64,000 bases of DNA, from the IMG/VR virus record IMGVR_UViG_3300020183_000007, positions 115,609 to 179,608 of that record; one strand, given 5' to 3'. Each line of letters begins with the position of its first letter. Position 1 is the stretch's first letter. Origin of the DNA: a virus. This document shows positions 22,686 through 31,707 of this stretch, in pieces. The notes under the pieces were generated by a model. It did no database searches and was not told the origin of the DNA. It was given only the letters and a program-made list of their open reading frames with translations. A program made the position numbers and the translations under genes.

Positions 22686-24290
22686 ATGTTTGACAAAATT
22701 AAACTGGGATGTCCCAATCTTTGGCTTCAGTCTTCTGATTTTTCAAGGGTTACTGACATTATTACATCTACTATTTCTCGCAATTTTTACACTATGGATT
22801 TTGTCAATGGATTTTCTAAGTTTGTTGATGGACAATGGAAACAAATTCTTGTACCTAATCCTGCTTACCCTGAAATGGCCACTGATTCACATATAATCAC
22901 TTTTGATCCTCAAGTCGCTCTACATTATCTTACTACAGACAAAACTATTACTCGTTCTACATATATTATTAATGTACCTTCATCTCCGGCTGATTCCATT
23001 ACACCTTATTCTTCTATTCTTTACCATTTCAAATCTCTTTATCGCACAGCCTTTTGGGCAGACGATATAGCAGCAATGCCTTTGCAGTTTATTTTTATTT
23101 CTGCTCTCGAATGCCCAGAAGATTTTGTTCATTTGTTTACTGTTCTAGAAGATTCTTATCCAACTCCGCAAGAACTTTCTACAATCGTTACTCATATTAA
23201 TGAATCAGCTCATGACCGTCTTATTACTGGCACTACAGTAAAAGAGATTGTTAACGCTGGTATCGGCCTTTCCGAATCCCAGTTTATTGATCTGTGCCTA
23301 ATGTCCGTTGTCAATAATTCTAAAATTGATCCCAAGTATATTTATGATGTCAAAATGGCTAATATAAAGAAGAATGGTATTCTTGAAATACTTAAGCCTA
23401 CCATATCTTTTTCTGATATTGGCGGTCTTGATAATATTAAGGATATCATTCGTCGTACTGCTGTTTTGCGTAAAGATCAACATCGTGCAATTTCTTTTGA
23501 TGTAGTGCCAATCAGAAGACTTCTTATGGTTGGTGTTCCTGGTACTGGCAAATCTGCTATTTGTCAAGCTACTGCTAAAGAACTCAATCTTGATCTTGCA
23601 CGCACTGGCATTAGCCAAGTTATGAATTCTTTCATTGGCCAATCAGAGGCCAATATGCGTGCAGTCTTTAAGCAGATCAGAGCCATGTCTCCTTTGTGCG
23701 TATGGATTGACGAGTTTGGTCGCGATCTTTCAGGTGGCACAAGTTCTTCTCATGTCGACGGTGGCACAACTGATCGTGTTCACGGTGAGTTTTTGACTGG
23801 TCTCCAAGAACTTCCTGAAGACACATTTTTGTTGTGTGCTGCGAACTCTCTTGATTCTCTGAAACCAGAAATGCTTCGTGCTGACCGATTTGACAAAATT
23901 ATGTTTGTTGGTTTACCTTCTTTTAGTGAACGCAAACATATTTTTCAAATTCATCTTTCTAAAATTGATACAGATCATTCTTTTGATTATGATGCTATCG
24001 CTGATGCAACTCAGTACATGACTGGTGCTGAGATAGTCTCTTTGATTAAAGAAACTAAATTTTATGTTGTTTCTGAATCTTTGAGACCTATCGAAACAAA
24101 TGATATTCTTACTTATGCTTCTAAAATTAAAAATATTATTTGGATGAAACATCATGAAACGGTTGTCTCAATGTACAAATATGCGTTGGAACAGTGGGAT
24201 TGGGCATCCACAGAACAAATGAACGATGCTACAATAATACTATCCAAAACTTCAACGCAAAAACAATCAACATCCGTAACATGGAAATAA
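22686..24290 (+). CDS. Classical AAA+ ATPase (FtsH/Cdc48-clade-like)
   Basis: A 534-aa protein. The first 245 residues are a unique N-terminal region. An AAA domain starts at FSDIGGLDNIKDII, as in Cdc48/proteasomal ATPases. GVPGTGKS (283-290) is Walker A, CVWIDEF (338-344, D342-E343) Walker B, and LRADRFDKIMFVGLP is the second region of homology with an arginine-finger-like R. No membrane helix or protease domain is seen. It could unfold Ubl-tagged substrates or remodel complexes. It is in the same direction right after the Ubl gene, but behind a terminator, so coupling to the Ubl system is inferred from context. Confidence 0.88.
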   Translation: MFDKIKLGCPNLWLQSSDFSRVTDIITSTISRNFYTMDFVNGFSKFVDGQWKQILVPNPAYPEMATDSHIITFDPQVALHYLTTDKTITRSTYIINVPSSPADSITPYSSILYHFKSLYRTAFWADDIAAMPLQFIFISALECPEDFVHLFTVLEDSYPTPQELSTIVTHINESAHDRLITGTTVKEIVNAGIGLSESQFIDLCLMSVVNNSKIDPKYIYDVKMANIKKNGILEILKPTISFSDIGGLDNIKDIIRRTAVLRKDQHRAISFDVVPIRRLLMVGVPGTGKSAICQATAKELNLDLARTGISQVMNSFIGQSEANMRAVFKQIRAMSPLCVWIDEFGRDLSGGTSSSHVDGGTTDRVHGEFLTGLQELPEDTFLLCAANSLDSLKPEMLRADRFDKIMFVGLPSFSERKHIFQIHLSKIDTDHSFDYDAIADATQYMTGAEIVSLIKETKFYVVSESLRPIETNDILTYASKIKNIIWMKHHETVVSMYKYALEQWDWASTEQMNDATIILSKTSTQKQSTSVTWK

Positions 24291-24302
24291 AAAGGGGAAA
24301 CA

Positions 24303-24944
24303 GTGACTAACAATGCTTATGATAATGTGGAAGATTTTTTATCTTCTATAGACGATGATGGTTCTCCTATTGAAACTATGAAGAATTCTGATAACAAAGA
24401 ATTTCATCAGGAGCTTTATAAGAAATGGTTTAGATCTAAAACTCAATCTGGCTTCTTAGCTATTCGCCCTTGGCATCAAGCTTTGAAGATGAAAATCGAT
24501 ATTGGTAAAACATCTCCGGAAGGCAAACTTGTTAGTAGTACCGCTGTTTTTGTTGATTCTATTGACTTTTCTGCTTATCTTAAATCCATTACTACGGAAA
24601 ATGCTGTAAACAATTATCCTAAAAACGACAAAATGGGCATTCCTACTGACGAAGGTTTTGTTTCTTATGGTGGCGCCGTCATTGATGGTAAGCCTATATC
24701 TAGAATATTTAAAGCCCATTATTGGCAGTTTGCAGAAACATATGACGCTACTGCTTTTGTTTGGAAGTGTGGCCACTTTGCTGCACGCAAATCTGATAGT
24801 GGTGCCTTTATTCCCGATATGAAATCACCTTTATCTGTAGATCAAATTAAGGTAACTCGTCAAGATATCTGTTCTATCTCTTATCTTATGAATTTATCTT
24901 TAATTTCTTATGTTGCAAATACTCAAGATTGGTATGAAATATGA
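24303..24944 (+). CDS. Unknown protein (213 aa)
   Basis: A GTG start has AAAAGGGGAA upstream. The N-terminal 30 residues are acidic, then mixed alpha/beta with a conserved-looking core (AHYWQFAETYDATAFVWKCG). There is no membrane segment. It is linked to the next gene by an ATGA overlap and probably belongs to the operon of the AAA+ ATPase. Confidence 0.6.
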   Translation: MTNNAYDNVEDFLSSIDDDGSPIETMKNSDNKEFHQELYKKWFRSKTQSGFLAIRPWHQALKMKIDIGKTSPEGKLVSSTAVFVDSIDFSAYLKSITTENAVNNYPKNDKMGIPTDEGFVSYGGAVIDGKPISRIFKAHYWQFAETYDATAFVWKCGHFAARKSDSGAFIPDMKSPLSVDQIKVTRQDICSISYLMNLSLISYVANTQDWYEI

Positions 24945-25327
24945 CGGATAGTAGCGAATATCTTGACAAAACCACTGCAGATTTTCTTACAAAATTTTTT
25001 CAAGATATTATAAACGGTTTAGCAGTTCAGATTGAAGATCGTCTTAAAACTGTAGAAACAGCTATTGAAGGCATTGAAAAGCAAGTTGCTACACTTGTTC
25101 TTAGTTATGGGGAACAGGCAGTTTTTACCGAAGCTTTAGTTGGTCAGATTGCTTTTGCCACCGACGAAGCACGTAAAGCCTTTCATGAAACTTTGCAGCA
25201 ATCGCGCAAACAAATGCTAGAGGTAATGCAAAATGCATCAAAAGGAATCTTGGCTGACGAAAATCCTAGAGTTGCCTCAGCCGTTAACAACTTGGCTACA
25301 GAAAAGTTATTTGATACAAACTCCTGA
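24941..25327 (+). CDS. Coiled-coil protein (128 aa)
   Basis: Coupled to the preceding gene (ATGA). Almost entirely helical; residues 30-60 (RLKTVETAIEGIEKQVATLV) and 75-105 show heptad spacing. It probably oligomerises as a scaffold or adaptor. No other motif is seen. Confidence 0.65.
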   Translation: MTDSSEYLDKTTADFLTKFFQDIINGLAVQIEDRLKTVETAIEGIEKQVATLVLSYGEQAVFTEALVGQIAFATDEARKAFHETLQQSRKQMLEVMQNASKGILADENPRVASAVNNLATEKLFDTNS

Positions 25328-25520
25328 TTTTTCTTGCGTTTTATTCGTAGATAATTATTCTGAAGTTTTATTGAAGAATTTAACTTATCTTAGTCAAATA
25401 TATCCTTTAGCTAAATCTTTGTATCCAACAATTACGTCTTTGCACGTAGCTTCAACTACTCTTCAAGAGTTTATAAAAACTGGTAAAATTGAAATATATT
25501 CCATAGAGGTGAATTTATGA
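25233..25520 (+). CDS. Unknown small protein (95 aa, start uncertain)
   Basis: The frame overlaps the preceding gene by 95 bases from the ATG at 25233 (GAGGTAATG upstream). A TTG at 25311 would give a 69-residue protein with a 17-base overlap and is the alternative. The part common to both is alpha/beta with a hydrophobic strand (FSCVLFVDNYSEVLL). It is coupled to the next gene by an ATGA overlap. Confidence 0.5.
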   Translation: MHQKESWLTKILELPQPLTTWLQKSYLIQTPDFSCVLFVDNYSEVLLKNLTYLSQIYPLAKSLYPTITSLHVASTTLQEFIKTGKIEIYSIEVNL

Positions 25521-26059
25521 CTGTGGTGCAACGCTTTGAAAATACAACACATTTATATAATTATTTTGTGTCTTCTCTTTCGTCTAATAATTTTGTAAAA
25601 CTAAATCAAGACAATGTGCAACTTTTCGCTGAGACATATTCTCTTCATTCTTCTATTATTAATGAAGTTTCCCAGTCTCCTTATAATTTCTATCTTTATA
25701 CTTCTTCTAAAACTTCTTATCGTAAGAATGTTCATCCATATTTACCTAACGTTCTTTACAAAAGATTTTTTAATAGTCTAAAGATATTCAATATTATACG
25801 TGAAGCTTCTTCTTCAATGGTTCTTATTCACATGTTGCCTTTTAGTGAAGAACTATTTGATTCCATCAACAATTCTTCTAATTTAGATAATATCAAAGTG
25901 CTTAATCAGATTATTGACAATTTTTCTAATGTATCTGCTGATAATCAGTATTACATTGATTATATTAAAACTTTAGAAGCAAAATGTTTAGAACTTCAAA
26001 ATTTAAACTCTAATCTTTTGGATCAAATTCAAAATTTTAAACTGACTACTTGGTACTGA
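25517..26059 (+). CDS. Unknown protein with C-terminal coiled coil (180 aa)
   Basis: It overlaps the previous gene by four bases. The N-terminal two thirds are alpha/beta and Ser/Asn-rich; the last 45 residues have heptad Leu spacing (KTLEAKCLELQNLNSNLLD). Soluble, no family recognised. Confidence 0.55.
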   Translation: MTVVQRFENTTHLYNYFVSSLSSNNFVKLNQDNVQLFAETYSLHSSIINEVSQSPYNFYLYTSSKTSYRKNVHPYLPNVLYKRFFNSLKIFNIIREASSSMVLIHMLPFSEELFDSINNSSNLDNIKVLNQIIDNFSNVSADNQYYIDYIKTLEAKCLELQNLNSNLLDQIQNFKLTTWY

Positions 26060-26064
26060 ATATT

Positions 26065-27153
26065 ATGTCTGATGATTCTTTTACTTTTGATAGTTTTTCA
26101 TTTGTAAATAATTTTAATAATTTTAACGATATTATTTTTAAACAAGATTCTAATTTAAGTTTAGAAGAATTTTTTGCCGATTTCAAAAAAACAGTTTCTA
26201 AACTTACAAAAGAAAGTTTGATAGAAAAGGTAAATACTGACATGTCCAATTACCCAATTGTTCCTGTTTCCTCGGATCAATACAAGGCAGTTATATACCC
26301 ACATATGTCACCTGAAGGTAAACCCTTACATTTCAATTTATATATTAATCATGATCCTTCATTACCTTCTGATATTGTTGTTATAGACTACTTAAATTCT
26401 GGTGAATTGTTTTGTAATCTTTCTCAAATTAATCTTCAAAACACTCGTCCTTTACTTCAAAATCTATATGCCAGATATTTAAGTTCACCTGAATTTGTTA
26501 ATGACACCCATCCAATAGGATACACATCTACTATGATACCTTCCGCTGTAACATGTGTTTCTCCTGTAAATTCTGATTCTATAGCTTGGTCTTTTCCTCT
26601 GGCTAAACTTTTTGATTATACTCATGTTTCAAAGGATATTCCGGTTTGCCAGTATTACACTCATCAATCATTGGACGATTCTGTTCCAGTTATTATTTCT
26701 TCTAAATATAAATACGCTAATGTAATTCCCGGCAATCATATGTGTTCTCATCCATCTGTGTCTCAGAATCCTTATAGTTGTTCATTTTTTACTTTTTTCT
26801 CAAATTGTTCTATGTATTCTCCGTCCCAACAAGAAATATTATTTAAAACTGTGACATCACCTAATTCTTCGTCCACTCTTGATTTTGTGTTAACTTACTC
26901 TCTTACTTCTTCGGGTAACCATATGTTCGTTTTAACGAATCAAACTATTGGTGAAGACGTTAATGTATTAGTTTATCCTCAAACTTATTCTTATGATAAA
27001 TGTTTAGAAGAAGCCACTTCAATATATAATCAATATATTGAACCGTATTCTTCTACTCTTTGCGTTATTTCTGAAAACCAAAAAATTAGTTCTTCTGATT
27101 CAACAAAATATGTAGAAAAAGAAAGTTATATTACATCTCTCTTGGTAGGTTGA
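26065..27153 (+). CDS. Unknown beta-rich protein (362 aa)
   Basis: The ATG at 26065 lies five bases after the preceding stop; an in-frame ATG at 26050 overlaps that gene and is less likely. The N-terminal 60 residues are helical and acidic, then a long Ser/Tyr/Pro-rich beta region. It has the same length class and composition as the two E2-like proteins after it, but I find no N-x7-C active-site pattern in it. It may be a divergent member or a partner. Confidence 0.5.
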   Translation: MSDDSFTFDSFSFVNNFNNFNDIIFKQDSNLSLEEFFADFKKTVSKLTKESLIEKVNTDMSNYPIVPVSSDQYKAVIYPHMSPEGKPLHFNLYINHDPSLPSDIVVIDYLNSGELFCNLSQINLQNTRPLLQNLYARYLSSPEFVNDTHPIGYTSTMIPSAVTCVSPVNSDSIAWSFPLAKLFDYTHVSKDIPVCQYYTHQSLDDSVPVIISSKYKYANVIPGNHMCSHPSVSQNPYSCSFFTFFSNCSMYSPSQQEILFKTVTSPNSSSTLDFVLTYSLTSSGNHMFVLTNQTIGEDVNVLVYPQTYSYDKCLEEATSIYNQYIEPYSSTLCVISENQKISSSDSTKYVEKESYITSLLVG

Positions 27154-27154
27154 A

Positions 27155-28792
27155 ATGTATTTAGATAATCAACATTTTACTAGTGAACAATCTTTTCTGA
27201 ATTCAGATTCTTTTATTACTTATTCAATAAATTATTCTAATTCTAACATTGATCCTTTATTGGAATATTCTCGTTATGCACTAATTCTTTCAAGAAAAAA
27301 TTTTATTCATCCTAGCACTTTAGATCTTTTTAAAGAAAAATATACTGCTTGCGATCCTGTTGTTCTTAACAATATAGATGAAATATTTTCTAAAGCTTTA
27401 GATCCTCACAAATATAATGATAATTATAATGACGATACAGGCTATCATTATTCTCCTCCGTATGTATTTTCTTCTGAAGCTTCTATTCTTTCCTCTATAT
27501 CTATTGAAAACCTTGCGAATATTCATGCTAAATCTTTACAATCTTCTGTTCCTACCTCAACTTACCCCGTAGCAACAAGGTATGTTTCCTCTAATGGAAC
27601 GCTGTTTATTGAGCGTCCGCCATTTCAGGCTACCATAGATTACAAACCTGGTAATGCTTCAACTAAAAAGGCAAAGTTGCCTTCCAAAACCGTATGGATA
27701 CCTTGGACTATTTATGTATTTAATCCAAATTATCCAGGTGGATCTCAACACATGTATTTTTCCTATAAATCTTTGACTTCTATGTCAGATAGTTATTATC
27801 CTACTTATCTTCCAAATACTCATACTGATGGAAGAATATGCTATTCTAATAGTTTATCTACTCTTCCTATTCTCAGTTCTGATATTACTCCTGATTCTAT
27901 GTATTCTTACATGATCAATGAGTTTTTTGCTGGTTCTTGGAATTCTGATCTTGTGAATCCCTGGTACTATATGTTTTATGAAAGACTTAGAAATCATATA
28001 AAATATTATGAGTATTCTGATCTGGATAAAGAAGAATTTTCATATCGTATGCCTCTTTTGTTCAAATTATTTCATCCTTCTCCTGAAATAATGCAACAAG
28101 CTGAACTTAACAAGATTCAGAAAATTTGGCAATATTATAATGAAAATATTCCTTCTAGGTTCTTTTATGATTTGCCGTCAGATTTATTTCACTATTCTCT
28201 TTTGTCTTTATTATCTACTTTTTCTCTTAAAGAAATTCTTTCTGTTCAAGAAGAAGTACATTTGATCTACCAAGACGTAGAACTTAAAGGTACAAATTCT
28301 ATTTTTAATAATTTTCATAATTATCTTAATTTTAAACCTAAATCTTTTGAAGAGATATCTACGCTAAATACACATTTGCGTACAACAACACTTGTGTCTT
28401 CCCATGTTCGTGAGATTGTCAACTTAGCGTGTGCTGAAAATTCTCTTTTTTCTGAATTTGATTATAACAAACTTGACAGACAAATTATTGCTGTTAATGT
28501 TCCTCCTTCAAACACTCCATTCAATCATCTTTCATATCATGCAAGAAATACAGTTTATTTTAATTCAATTAATGAACTTCCATTTGCTCCATCTTTTGTT
28601 ATACCTATATATAATGTTGACAATTCGCAATCTTATTACCTAATTCCTTCTTCTGATATCTCTGTTGAACAACTTTATCTAGAAATGCTTAAAGTATATA
28701 TAGATAATAGTCATTATTTTCCTTGTCAATCTACTCCTTTTTATGAAATCTTTCCTTTAAGAAGTGACATTTTATCTCTTAGTCAAGGATGA
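27155..28792 (+). CDS. Protein with E2-like (UBC) active-site motif (545 aa)
   Basis: L219-P220-N221 followed by G226-R-I-C229 (N-x7-C, with G and I at matching places) is the same spacing as HPN...G.IC in ubiquitin-conjugating enzymes. Before it, IPWTIYVFNPNYPGG and YFSYKSL fit the antiparallel strands of the UBC fold. The block FIERPPFQ...IPWTIY also occurs in the next gene (FERPPTYQ...IPWTVY), so they are paralogues. The C-terminal 250 residues are helical and unique. It probably accepts or holds the phage Ubl; no enzymatic claim is certain. It starts two bases after the preceding gene and overlaps the next by four. Confidence 0.45.
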   Translation: MYLDNQHFTSEQSFLNSDSFITYSINYSNSNIDPLLEYSRYALILSRKNFIHPSTLDLFKEKYTACDPVVLNNIDEIFSKALDPHKYNDNYNDDTGYHYSPPYVFSSEASILSSISIENLANIHAKSLQSSVPTSTYPVATRYVSSNGTLFIERPPFQATIDYKPGNASTKKAKLPSKTVWIPWTIYVFNPNYPGGSQHMYFSYKSLTSMSDSYYPTYLPNTHTDGRICYSNSLSTLPILSSDITPDSMYSYMINEFFAGSWNSDLVNPWYYMFYERLRNHIKYYEYSDLDKEEFSYRMPLLFKLFHPSPEIMQQAELNKIQKIWQYYNENIPSRFFYDLPSDLFHYSLLSLLSTFSLKEILSVQEEVHLIYQDVELKGTNSIFNNFHNYLNFKPKSFEEISTLNTHLRTTTLVSSHVREIVNLACAENSLFSEFDYNKLDRQIIAVNVPPSNTPFNHLSYHARNTVYFNSINELPFAPSFVIPIYNVDNSQSYYLIPSSDISVEQLYLEMLKVYIDNSHYFPCQSTPFYEIFPLRSDILSLSQG

Positions 28793-29946
28793 GTATGCAA
28801 AATTTTAATTATCTTTCATTTACCCCTTATGGTTGCCTTATCAGACATCCTCTATATGATGATGAAATATTTGTTTCTAATTCAAACAATTATCTTACCG
28901 TTAACGGATCTCAAACTGAAATTCCTGAACGTATAGTTAATCCTATTATTAATTATTTTAATTCTCTTTCTAGTAAATCTACTATTCAAGCTGACACCGG
29001 TATACTCCCACCCGGATTAATTCATGTGGATAATCAATATGTTATTTTTGAACGTCCACCGACTTATCAAAATATACAGTTAATTCCAGCAACACTAGAA
29101 CACATTGACGAAAAATCCTATAAAAAGTATATATTTAGACTTCCAATTCCCTGGACCGTATATTTCGTTTCATATTCCATTTACAATGGTGCCTATTACC
29201 CGTATCGTATAGCCATGTACTTCATGGCTAATTCTTTACAAGGATCAGCTTTAGATTCTCATCGGTTATATTTGCCACCTTTAGTTAATTTTTATAACAA
29301 TTCTACTTTATGTAATCCTATGTTTGATAGCATGGATGAAGTAACTCGTTATGAAAATAATGTTTCTGGCGTTATCAACGCTGCTTATAATTGGATTTGG
29401 AACACTGGATCAAACCTTGATTTGACCACCAATATTGTTGAGTGTATTATTCAAGGTAATCAAAATTCTTATTTTCCATCTTCTCATCCCTTTCATATTA
29501 ATAATATTGGTTTGTCAAATTACGCTATTTCTTCACATTCTTATTATATTGAATTCCCTTATATAGCTCGTGCTTTTCAAAATTGGGAAAAAATATCTAT
29601 AGATCAAATATCTTCAATTTCCTGGCCTAATCCTTGCACTTGTGAGCAGGTTCACCATCACATACATAATATAGGTACTTCAATGCTTCTTGATTATTTT
29701 CGAGATCATGATATAGATCCTCTTTCGGTTGCTCTTTCCCCAGAAGAGTCTGAAGAAACTGGTAATCTGTATCATTATAATGAGTTCGCTTATTATAATT
29801 ATCTTCGCAAATTACAATCTCCTCCACTTTATTTTAATCAAGCAGCTGAAACATTTGCATCCAATACTCAAGTCACTTTTCAGGATGCTCTTTCTCTTGA
29901 CAAAATCATTTCAAATGTTTTTTTAACTCTTTCTTCTCTTCTATGA
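28789..29946 (+). CDS. Second E2-like protein, paralogue of the preceding gene (385 aa)
   Basis: Shares RPP..Q...IPWT.Y and the downstream strands with the preceding protein. The presumed active site is VNFYNNSTLC with N167-x7-C175; the HPN Pro is replaced by Val (LVN). The C-terminal 200 residues are helical with a CxC-type pair (NPCTCEQVHHHIHN) and many His. It is start-coupled to the preceding stop (ATGA). Either an active E2-like enzyme or a non-catalytic partner, as with Uev proteins. Confidence 0.42.
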   Translation: MSMQNFNYLSFTPYGCLIRHPLYDDEIFVSNSNNYLTVNGSQTEIPERIVNPIINYFNSLSSKSTIQADTGILPPGLIHVDNQYVIFERPPTYQNIQLIPATLEHIDEKSYKKYIFRLPIPWTVYFVSYSIYNGAYYPYRIAMYFMANSLQGSALDSHRLYLPPLVNFYNNSTLCNPMFDSMDEVTRYENNVSGVINAAYNWIWNTGSNLDLTTNIVECIIQGNQNSYFPSSHPFHINNIGLSNYAISSHSYYIEFPYIARAFQNWEKISIDQISSISWPNPCTCEQVHHHIHNIGTSMLLDYFRDHDIDPLSVALSPEESEETGNLYHYNEFAYYNYLRKLQSPPLYFNQAAETFASNTQVTFQDALSLDKIISNVFLTLSSLL

Positions 29947-30010
29947 CTTGAATTATTCCTTATTTTTTGCTACTATATATTTGTATAAACATAAATAAAG
30001 GTAGAAAAAA

Positions 30011-30307
30011 TTGACTAAAATAAATACTTCAGAACCAATTTTTACGAGATCTGATGTTGCTCAAATTCTTAATGTTACAACTCTTACTGTTTCCAATAGA
30101 GAAAGAAGCAAAAAGTATCCTCTTCCTCGTAGAGATTTAAATAATTATAGAATATACACTTTAAATGATGTGTTTAATCTTCAACTAATTACATACAACC
30201 ACATCGACCCTAAGCCCATTATATCTATACTGTATGATAAGGGCTATAGTGACATAAAAGTGCTCGGTCAAATGATTGACACTGCCCTCTCGAAAAGAGT
30301 CAAATAA
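30011..30307 (+). CDS. MerR-like helix-turn-helix regulator (98 aa)
   Basis: A TTG start has AAAGGTAG upstream. The N-terminal half is a MerR-type winged helix: FTRSDVAQILNVTTLTVSNR, then the wing YPLPRRD and YRIYTLNDV. The C-terminal half is helical and could dimerise. It could control the replication genes downstream, to which it is coupled (TAATG). Confidence 0.72.
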   Translation: MTKINTSEPIFTRSDVAQILNVTTLTVSNRERSKKYPLPRRDLNNYRIYTLNDVFNLQLITYNHIDPKPIISILYDKGYSDIKVLGQMIDTALSKRVK

Positions 30308-30543
30308 TGCAAGAAAATGATAATTCTAATTATTCACTCATAGATGAAAAGTCTGATTATGTCCCTACTGATATAATTATGGATCTAAAGTCTGGTATTT
30401 ACAATTTATTTGTGTCTATGGTTAATCATAATATTATGAACCATGGTCCAGAAAAAGCTGTACCAATATCAGTTAATTATCTCAAAGCAATTATACATCA
30501 CTTTGAGGAAGCTATACAAACCAATGAACAGGAGCAATTATGA
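30307..30543 (+). CDS. Small acidic helical protein (78 aa)
   Basis: Start- and stop-coupled to its neighbours (TAATG and ATGA). Helical and acidic with His-rich patches (FVSMVNHNIMNHGP). It lies between a MerR-like regulator and SSB; no motif is known. Confidence 0.6.
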   Translation: MQENDNSNYSLIDEKSDYVPTDIIMDLKSGIYNLFVSMVNHNIMNHGPEKAVPISVNYLKAIIHHFEEAIQTNEQEQL

Positions 30544-30965
30544 TAGACCCCAATAACCTTATTAACATTACTGGAGGACTGGTCGCTGACCCAGAACTCG
30601 TTAACGGAAAAATACTTAAGATCAGAATAGGAGTTGATTATTCAGGTTCTGATAAGGATACTGAAAACAATTCAGGTTATTTTGACGTAGTTTATTATCT
30701 CAAAGATGCTTCTGGATTTGTTAGCAAAAATGCCAATTTTGTTGCTAGCCAACTTGATCAAGCAAAGCTAAAAAAGGGTTCTACAATTTCTATTGTAGGA
30801 CGTCTTGTGCAAGAACGTTGGAAGCAAGACGATCAATCTCGTTCAAGAATAGTTATAGTTGCTGAACATCTTACTTACTCTGGCAGAGCCCCCAAGACCT
30901 CTTCAGATGCAGCACCCAAAGCTTCAGCTCCTCAAAGTAGTACGTCAGTTCCCTCGAGCTTCTAA
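30540..30965 (+). CDS. ssb: Single-stranded DNA-binding protein (SSB)
   Basis: A 141-aa protein. The OB-fold pattern of bacterial SSB is visible: NITGGLVADPELVN, then ILKIRIGVDYS, then GYFDVVYYL (shorter than the W..v.f of host SSB), then KKGSTISIVGRLVQERW with the R/W near the end. The Ala/Pro/Ser-rich tail ends SSF, like the acidic-tip-lacking tails of phage SSBs. It protects phage single-stranded DNA and probably tethers replication partners. Coupled on both sides (ATGA, TAATG). Confidence 0.85.
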   Translation: MIDPNNLINITGGLVADPELVNGKILKIRIGVDYSGSDKDTENNSGYFDVVYYLKDASGFVSKNANFVASQLDQAKLKKGSTISIVGRLVQERWKQDDQSRSRIVIVAEHLTYSGRAPKTSSDAAPKASAPQSSTSVPSSF

Positions 30966-31699
30966 TGGAAGATTTCGATGAGCTAGATCTTCAAAAGCTT
31001 ATCGAAAGTGCATTAGCCCAAAATCCAAATCAACATCCATTTGGGGGCTCGGAAACGTATCTCGGACTTGCTGAAACAGATATTTTATCTACGATTTATT
31101 CTCGTTTAGAAAATAAATTGACAATATCTGAAATAACTCAATTATTTCATAATATTCGTGTAGATATTTTGTCTAGAAAAATTTCTACAAATATTAGAGA
31201 TCTTCATACAGTTACTAAAAATTGTAGAAGATGCAATATTGATTCTGCCCCTGAGCTTCCAAAATGGAATGTTGAAAATCCAGATGTCGCTATAGTTATA
31301 GATTCTCCATCTATTTCTTCTGAAGCAGTTACTTTAATGATTAATGCCTTCAAAGATTCTGGATTTTCTTCAAATCAATTATGTTTAACATATGTCAACA
31401 GATGTCCTCTCAAAAGAAAGTATGATGAACAAGAAATTATTAATTGTTCTCCATATCTTCATTTAGAACTTCAACTGTTAAATCCTAAGTTGATTTTGTG
31501 TCTTGGTGCTACGCCCGCTTCTATTCTTTTTGGTTCTCCAATAAAAATCAAAGAGTTAAGAGGAAAAATTAACTGGTTAGGTTACTGGCCAATACTTGTA
31601 ACGTATTCTCCAATGTATATACTAAAGTCTGGTGGGACTACACCGGAACATTTTTCTATTGACATAAAACAAGCTTATGATTTTATTCATAAGCGGTAA
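30965..31699 (+). CDS. Uracil-DNA-glycosylase-superfamily protein (family 4/5-like)
   Basis: A 244-aa protein. NCRRCNID is the first pair of the expected Fe-S cysteines. PDVAIVIDSPS is the glycosylase loop region with changed residues. CPLKRKY and the following NPKLILCLGATPASILFG match the superfamily core. LGYWPILVTYSPMYILK is the final strand with the motif that usually carries a catalytic His; here Ser-Pro-Met takes the HPS place. The changes mean that the base specificity, and whether it is active, are open. It directly follows SSB. Confidence 0.75.
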   Translation: MEDFDELDLQKLIESALAQNPNQHPFGGSETYLGLAETDILSTIYSRLENKLTISEITQLFHNIRVDILSRKISTNIRDLHTVTKNCRRCNIDSAPELPKWNVENPDVAIVIDSPSISSEAVTLMINAFKDSGFSSNQLCLTYVNRCPLKRKYDEQEIINCSPYLHLELQLLNPKLILCLGATPASILFGSPIKIKELRGKINWLGYWPILVTYSPMYILKSGGTTPEHFSIDIKQAYDFIHKR

Positions 31700-31707
31700 G
31701 GCAAACA

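Noticed and set aside
26065-27153. Third member of the E2-like paralogue family
   Set aside because: Similar size and composition, but no N-x7-C pattern or shared RPP/IPWT blocks were found.
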